From the NCBI GenBank assembly GCA_039933785.1, contig JBDTNL010000082.1, forward strand, positions 1 through 14,956: a stretch of DNA of 14,956 nucleotides, given 5' to 3'. Source of the DNA: JBDTNL01 sp039933785. Its GTDB lineage: Bacteria; Acidobacteriota; Thermoanaerobaculia; Multivoradales; JAGPDF01. A model generated the notes under the pieces. It was given only the letters and a program-made list of their open reading frames with translations, did not search any database and had not been told where the DNA came from. A program made the translations under genes and the position numbers. Below are positions 13,053-14,956 of the stretch, in pieces. The first letter of the stretch is position 1. Every line of letters starts with the position of its first letter.

Positions 13053-14588
13053 ATGATGAAGCTCCAGCGACCGAGCCGAACGACTCTCGCTCTTCTGTTC
13101 TTCGGCGCCCTGGCGGCACCGAAGGCCGAGGCGGTCACCGCGGCGAGCTGTTCCGCAGCGGACGTCCAGACCGCCCTCGGCGCGGCGGCCAACGGCACCA
13201 CGGTCACCATTCCGGCCGGCGACTGCGACTGGGGCGGGGCTCAGGTCACCCGCAGCGCCGGGGTCACCATCAAAGGGGCCGGACGAAGCCTGACCAAGAT
13301 CCGGCGCACCGCGGCCGTCACACTCGGGGACAACTACCTCCTCACCTTCGACTGCAACAACGGCCTGACGGTGGAGATTTCGGACCTGACGTTGATCGGG
13401 AACGACGACTTGCAGACCGAACCCCAGCGTCTGCTCGACAACGACAACGGCCTCGCCCTGCTCAACGGCTGCGTGGATTTCAAGATCCATGACATCGAGA
13501 TTTCGAAGTTCTCGAACGCTGGACTGACGATCCGCGGCAATTCTCAACGCGGCGTCGTCTATCGCAGCAACTTCATCTCCAACTTCAAGTGCCAGGCCGA
13601 CCCGGTCGACTGCCTGGGCTATGGCGTGGTGGTCTACGGCAACGGCTCGCCGCCCGCGCTCGCCCTCGGATCCCGTGACGCCGTGTTCATCGAGGACGAC
13701 TACTTCTACGACAACCGCCATGGCGTCGCCTCGAACTACGGCTCGCGCTACGTCGCGCGCCACAACACCTTCGTCTCGACCCAGCGCACGCGGAACTTCG
13801 CCATGGTCGACGCCCACGGTCGCCAGAGCCCGGACTCGATCGGCTCGCGGAGCTGGGAGATCTACGGCAACGTGTTGAAGACCGACCCGCCGAGCATGGT
13901 GGCCGACGGCATCGGCCTGCGCGGTGGCGACGGCGTGGTCTTCGGGAATTCGGTCTACAAGATCCCCTATGTCGCGCGCCTCAGCAATGAAACCTGCACC
14001 GGCACCTATCCTCTTCCGGATCAAATCCGCGCCGGCTATGTCTGGGGCAACGATTGGCAGCCCGTCCCTGGCTATGGCGACGAGTCCATTCCGGTCGGCG
14101 CCGGTTGCGAGGCCTACCTCGTGGAAGGCCGCGATTTCTTCCGCACCGCGCGGCCCGGCTACTCGCCCTATCCCTATCCGCATCCACTACGAGGCCCCGA
14201 CCCAAACGCAACCGACTTCTACACCGTCGTTCCGTGCCGCATCCTCGACACGCGCGCGATCGCGGGGCCCTTGGGAGCACCGGCGCTCGCCTCAGGAGAG
14301 CAGCGCCTGCTGCCGATCATGAGCTCGGCCTGCGGAATACCGGCGGATGCCCGAGCGGTTTCAATCAACGTCACAGCGATTCTTAGTGCGGCGAGCGGCA
14401 GCCTGACACTCTTCCCCGGCGATCGGGCCCTCCCAGTCACCACCAATATCAGCTTCGCGATCGGGAACACTCGGGCCAACAACACCGTAGTGGGTCTAGC
14501 CCTGGACGGTACCGAAACGATCCGGGTGAAGAACAACTCGCTGGGTACGGTGGAGCTGGTGCTCGACGTGAACGGGTATTTCAAGTAA
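13053..14588 (+). CDS. Secreted right-handed beta-helix protein with C-terminal 'ILDTR' domain
   Basis: The 511-residue protein opens with a signal peptide (MMKLQRPSRTTLALLFFGAL, cleavage after AEA near 27). Residues 33-370 form a right-handed parallel beta-helix of the pectate-lyase-like type: TVTIPAGDCDWGGAQVTRSA, GVTIKGAGRSLTKI, LTVEISDLTLIGNDD, VDFKIHDIEISKFSNAGLTI, VFIEDDYFYDNRHGV, YVARHNTFVSTQRTRNFAMV and GVVFGNSVYKIPYVARLS. It closes with the YSPYPYPHPLRGP segment common in such proteins. Residues 389-511 are a separate domain: FYTVVPCRILDTR, CGIPADARAVSINVTAIL, GSLTLFPG, RANNTVVGLALDG and VELVLDVNGYF, seen on many surface proteins of Acidobacteria-like genomes. No catalytic residues of a known lyase could be assigned; carbohydrate binding or cleavage outside the cell is likely. 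Ten cysteines suit an exported fold. Start chosen by RBS and signal peptide (see 13040-13044). Confidence 0.88.
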   Translation: MMKLQRPSRTTLALLFFGALAAPKAEAVTAASCSAADVQTALGAAANGTTVTIPAGDCDWGGAQVTRSAGVTIKGAGRSLTKIRRTAAVTLGDNYLLTFDCNNGLTVEISDLTLIGNDDLQTEPQRLLDNDNGLALLNGCVDFKIHDIEISKFSNAGLTIRGNSQRGVVYRSNFISNFKCQADPVDCLGYGVVVYGNGSPPALALGSRDAVFIEDDYFYDNRHGVASNYGSRYVARHNTFVSTQRTRNFAMVDAHGRQSPDSIGSRSWEIYGNVLKTDPPSMVADGIGLRGGDGVVFGNSVYKIPYVARLSNETCTGTYPLPDQIRAGYVWGNDWQPVPGYGDESIPVGAGCEAYLVEGRDFFRTARPGYSPYPYPHPLRGPDPNATDFYTVVPCRILDTRAIAGPLGAPALASGEQRLLPIMSSACGIPADARAVSINVTAILSAASGSLTLFPGDRALPVTTNISFAIGNTRANNTVVGLALDGTETIRVKNNSLGTVELVLDVNGYFK

Positions 14589-14625
14589 GGCTGTGCCCCG
14601 CGAAATCCTGCCGTTGGCTGGACGA

Positions 14626-14631
14626 TAGACT
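14626..14631 (+). promoter_or_regulatory. -10-like box 6 bases before a start codon
   Basis: TAGACT followed by GCGCGC and ATG. No Shine-Dalgarno sequence is present in the 49-base gap after the beta-helix gene, so a leaderless transcript starting at or near the ATG is possible. No -35 hexamer is seen. Confidence 0.35.
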
Positions 14632-14637
14632 GCGCGC

Positions 14638-14956
14638 ATGGATTCGATCGAGACTCGGCCTGCCGAGACGCCCGCTGCCGCCGAACCGCTGACGCGACCC
14701 TTCGGACTTTGGGTGCTCACGCTCGGGCTACTGGCGAGCCCCCTGATTCACCTGGCGGCCCTGGAACTTGGCCAGCATTGGTTGAATTTCGGCAGCCAGC
14801 GACTCTGGGATGCGTTCGTCTACTTCCTGATCGCCCCAATCGTTGGGACCTTGATGCTCAGACGCCACGAGCGGGCCCGCTTCTCGGTCTATGTCTTCCT
14901 CTCGTGCGAGATTCTGCGGGCGATCCGCATTCACTCGCTGCTCCTCGGCGTGCTTT
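14638..14956 (+). CDS. N-terminus of an unrecognised integral membrane protein (partial)
   Basis: An open frame from ATG 14638 to the window edge gives 106 residues. A soluble, Pro/Ala-rich start (MDSIETRPAETPAAAEPLTR) is followed by hydrophobic segments: FGLWVLTLGLLASPLIHLAA (22-41), LWDAFVYFLIAPIVGTLML (54-72) and FSVYVFLSCEILRAIRIHSL (80-99), separated by charged turns (RRHERAR). At least three membrane helices are expected and the gene continues past the edge. I do not recognise the family. Codon use matches the high-GC neighbours. It follows the beta-helix gene by 49 bases on the same strand and may have its own promoter (14626-14631). Confidence 0.7.
   Translation, partial: MDSIETRPAETPAAAEPLTRPFGLWVLTLGLLASPLIHLAALELGQHWLNFGSQRLWDAFVYFLIAPIVGTLMLRRHERARFSVYVFLSCEILRAIRIHSLLLGVL

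Noticed and set aside
13011..14183. 390-residue minus-strand frame
   Set aside because: Antisense to the beta-helix gene, Val/Ala/Asp/Arg-rich shadow with no domain.

Overview
The window reads as high-GC bacterial chromosome, most likely from an Acidobacteriota-type lineage. The clues are a solitary 815-residue ADOP/MacB-like permease, a secreted beta-helix protein ending in a 'VPCRILDTR' domain, and compact ECF sigma-factor modules with DUF4097 proteins. This placement is an inference from gene content; there is no rRNA or other marker gene. Only the first ~180 bases, holding the start of one truncated gene, have a visibly lower GC content.

Left edge (1-854): the N-terminus of a small membrane-anchored protein runs off the left edge on the minus strand. 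Next to it is an internally deleted IS5-family element that keeps both inverted repeats but only the C-terminal half of its transposase.

Regulatory block (860-6662, all minus strand, read right to left). The first module is ECF sigma factor A, a zinc-finger anti-sigma protein with a TM segment and HEAT-like repeats, and two tandem DUF4097 envelope proteins. The genes overlap by ATGA or lie 2-10 bases apart. A terminator-like or REP-like hairpin follows. The second module is a smaller ECF-like sigma factor B, a single-pass membrane protein, an exported protein with two STN-like domains, and a four-helix 'Sensor' domain membrane protein. This layout suggests a cell-envelope stress block: sigma/anti-sigma switches, their envelope outputs, and an STN/Sensor module that resembles FecI-FecR signalling but has no receptor.

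Middle (6663-10352): an intergenic region with a nested, concentric dyad separates the sigma A operon from a plus-strand SAM methyltransferase. That methyltransferase has lost its Rossmann core by deletion and is a pseudogene. Converging on it with no gap is a minus-strand pair: a zinc metallopeptidase (HEAGH), then a D-Ala-D-Ala-ligase-like ATP-grasp enzyme. Divergent from the peptidase is a VOC-family ring-cleaving dioxygenase. The shared 51-base promoter holds a perfect 12-bp palindrome between two -10-like boxes.

Right part (10378-14956): the ADOP permease (minus) has no ATPase beside it. Divergent from it lies a secreted right-handed beta-helix protein (plus), followed by the start of an unrecognised membrane protein that runs off the right edge. 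No tRNA, rRNA, CRISPR array, prophage or complete mobile element was seen. Apart from 137-859 (IS remnant) no gap between genes exceeds 230 bases.
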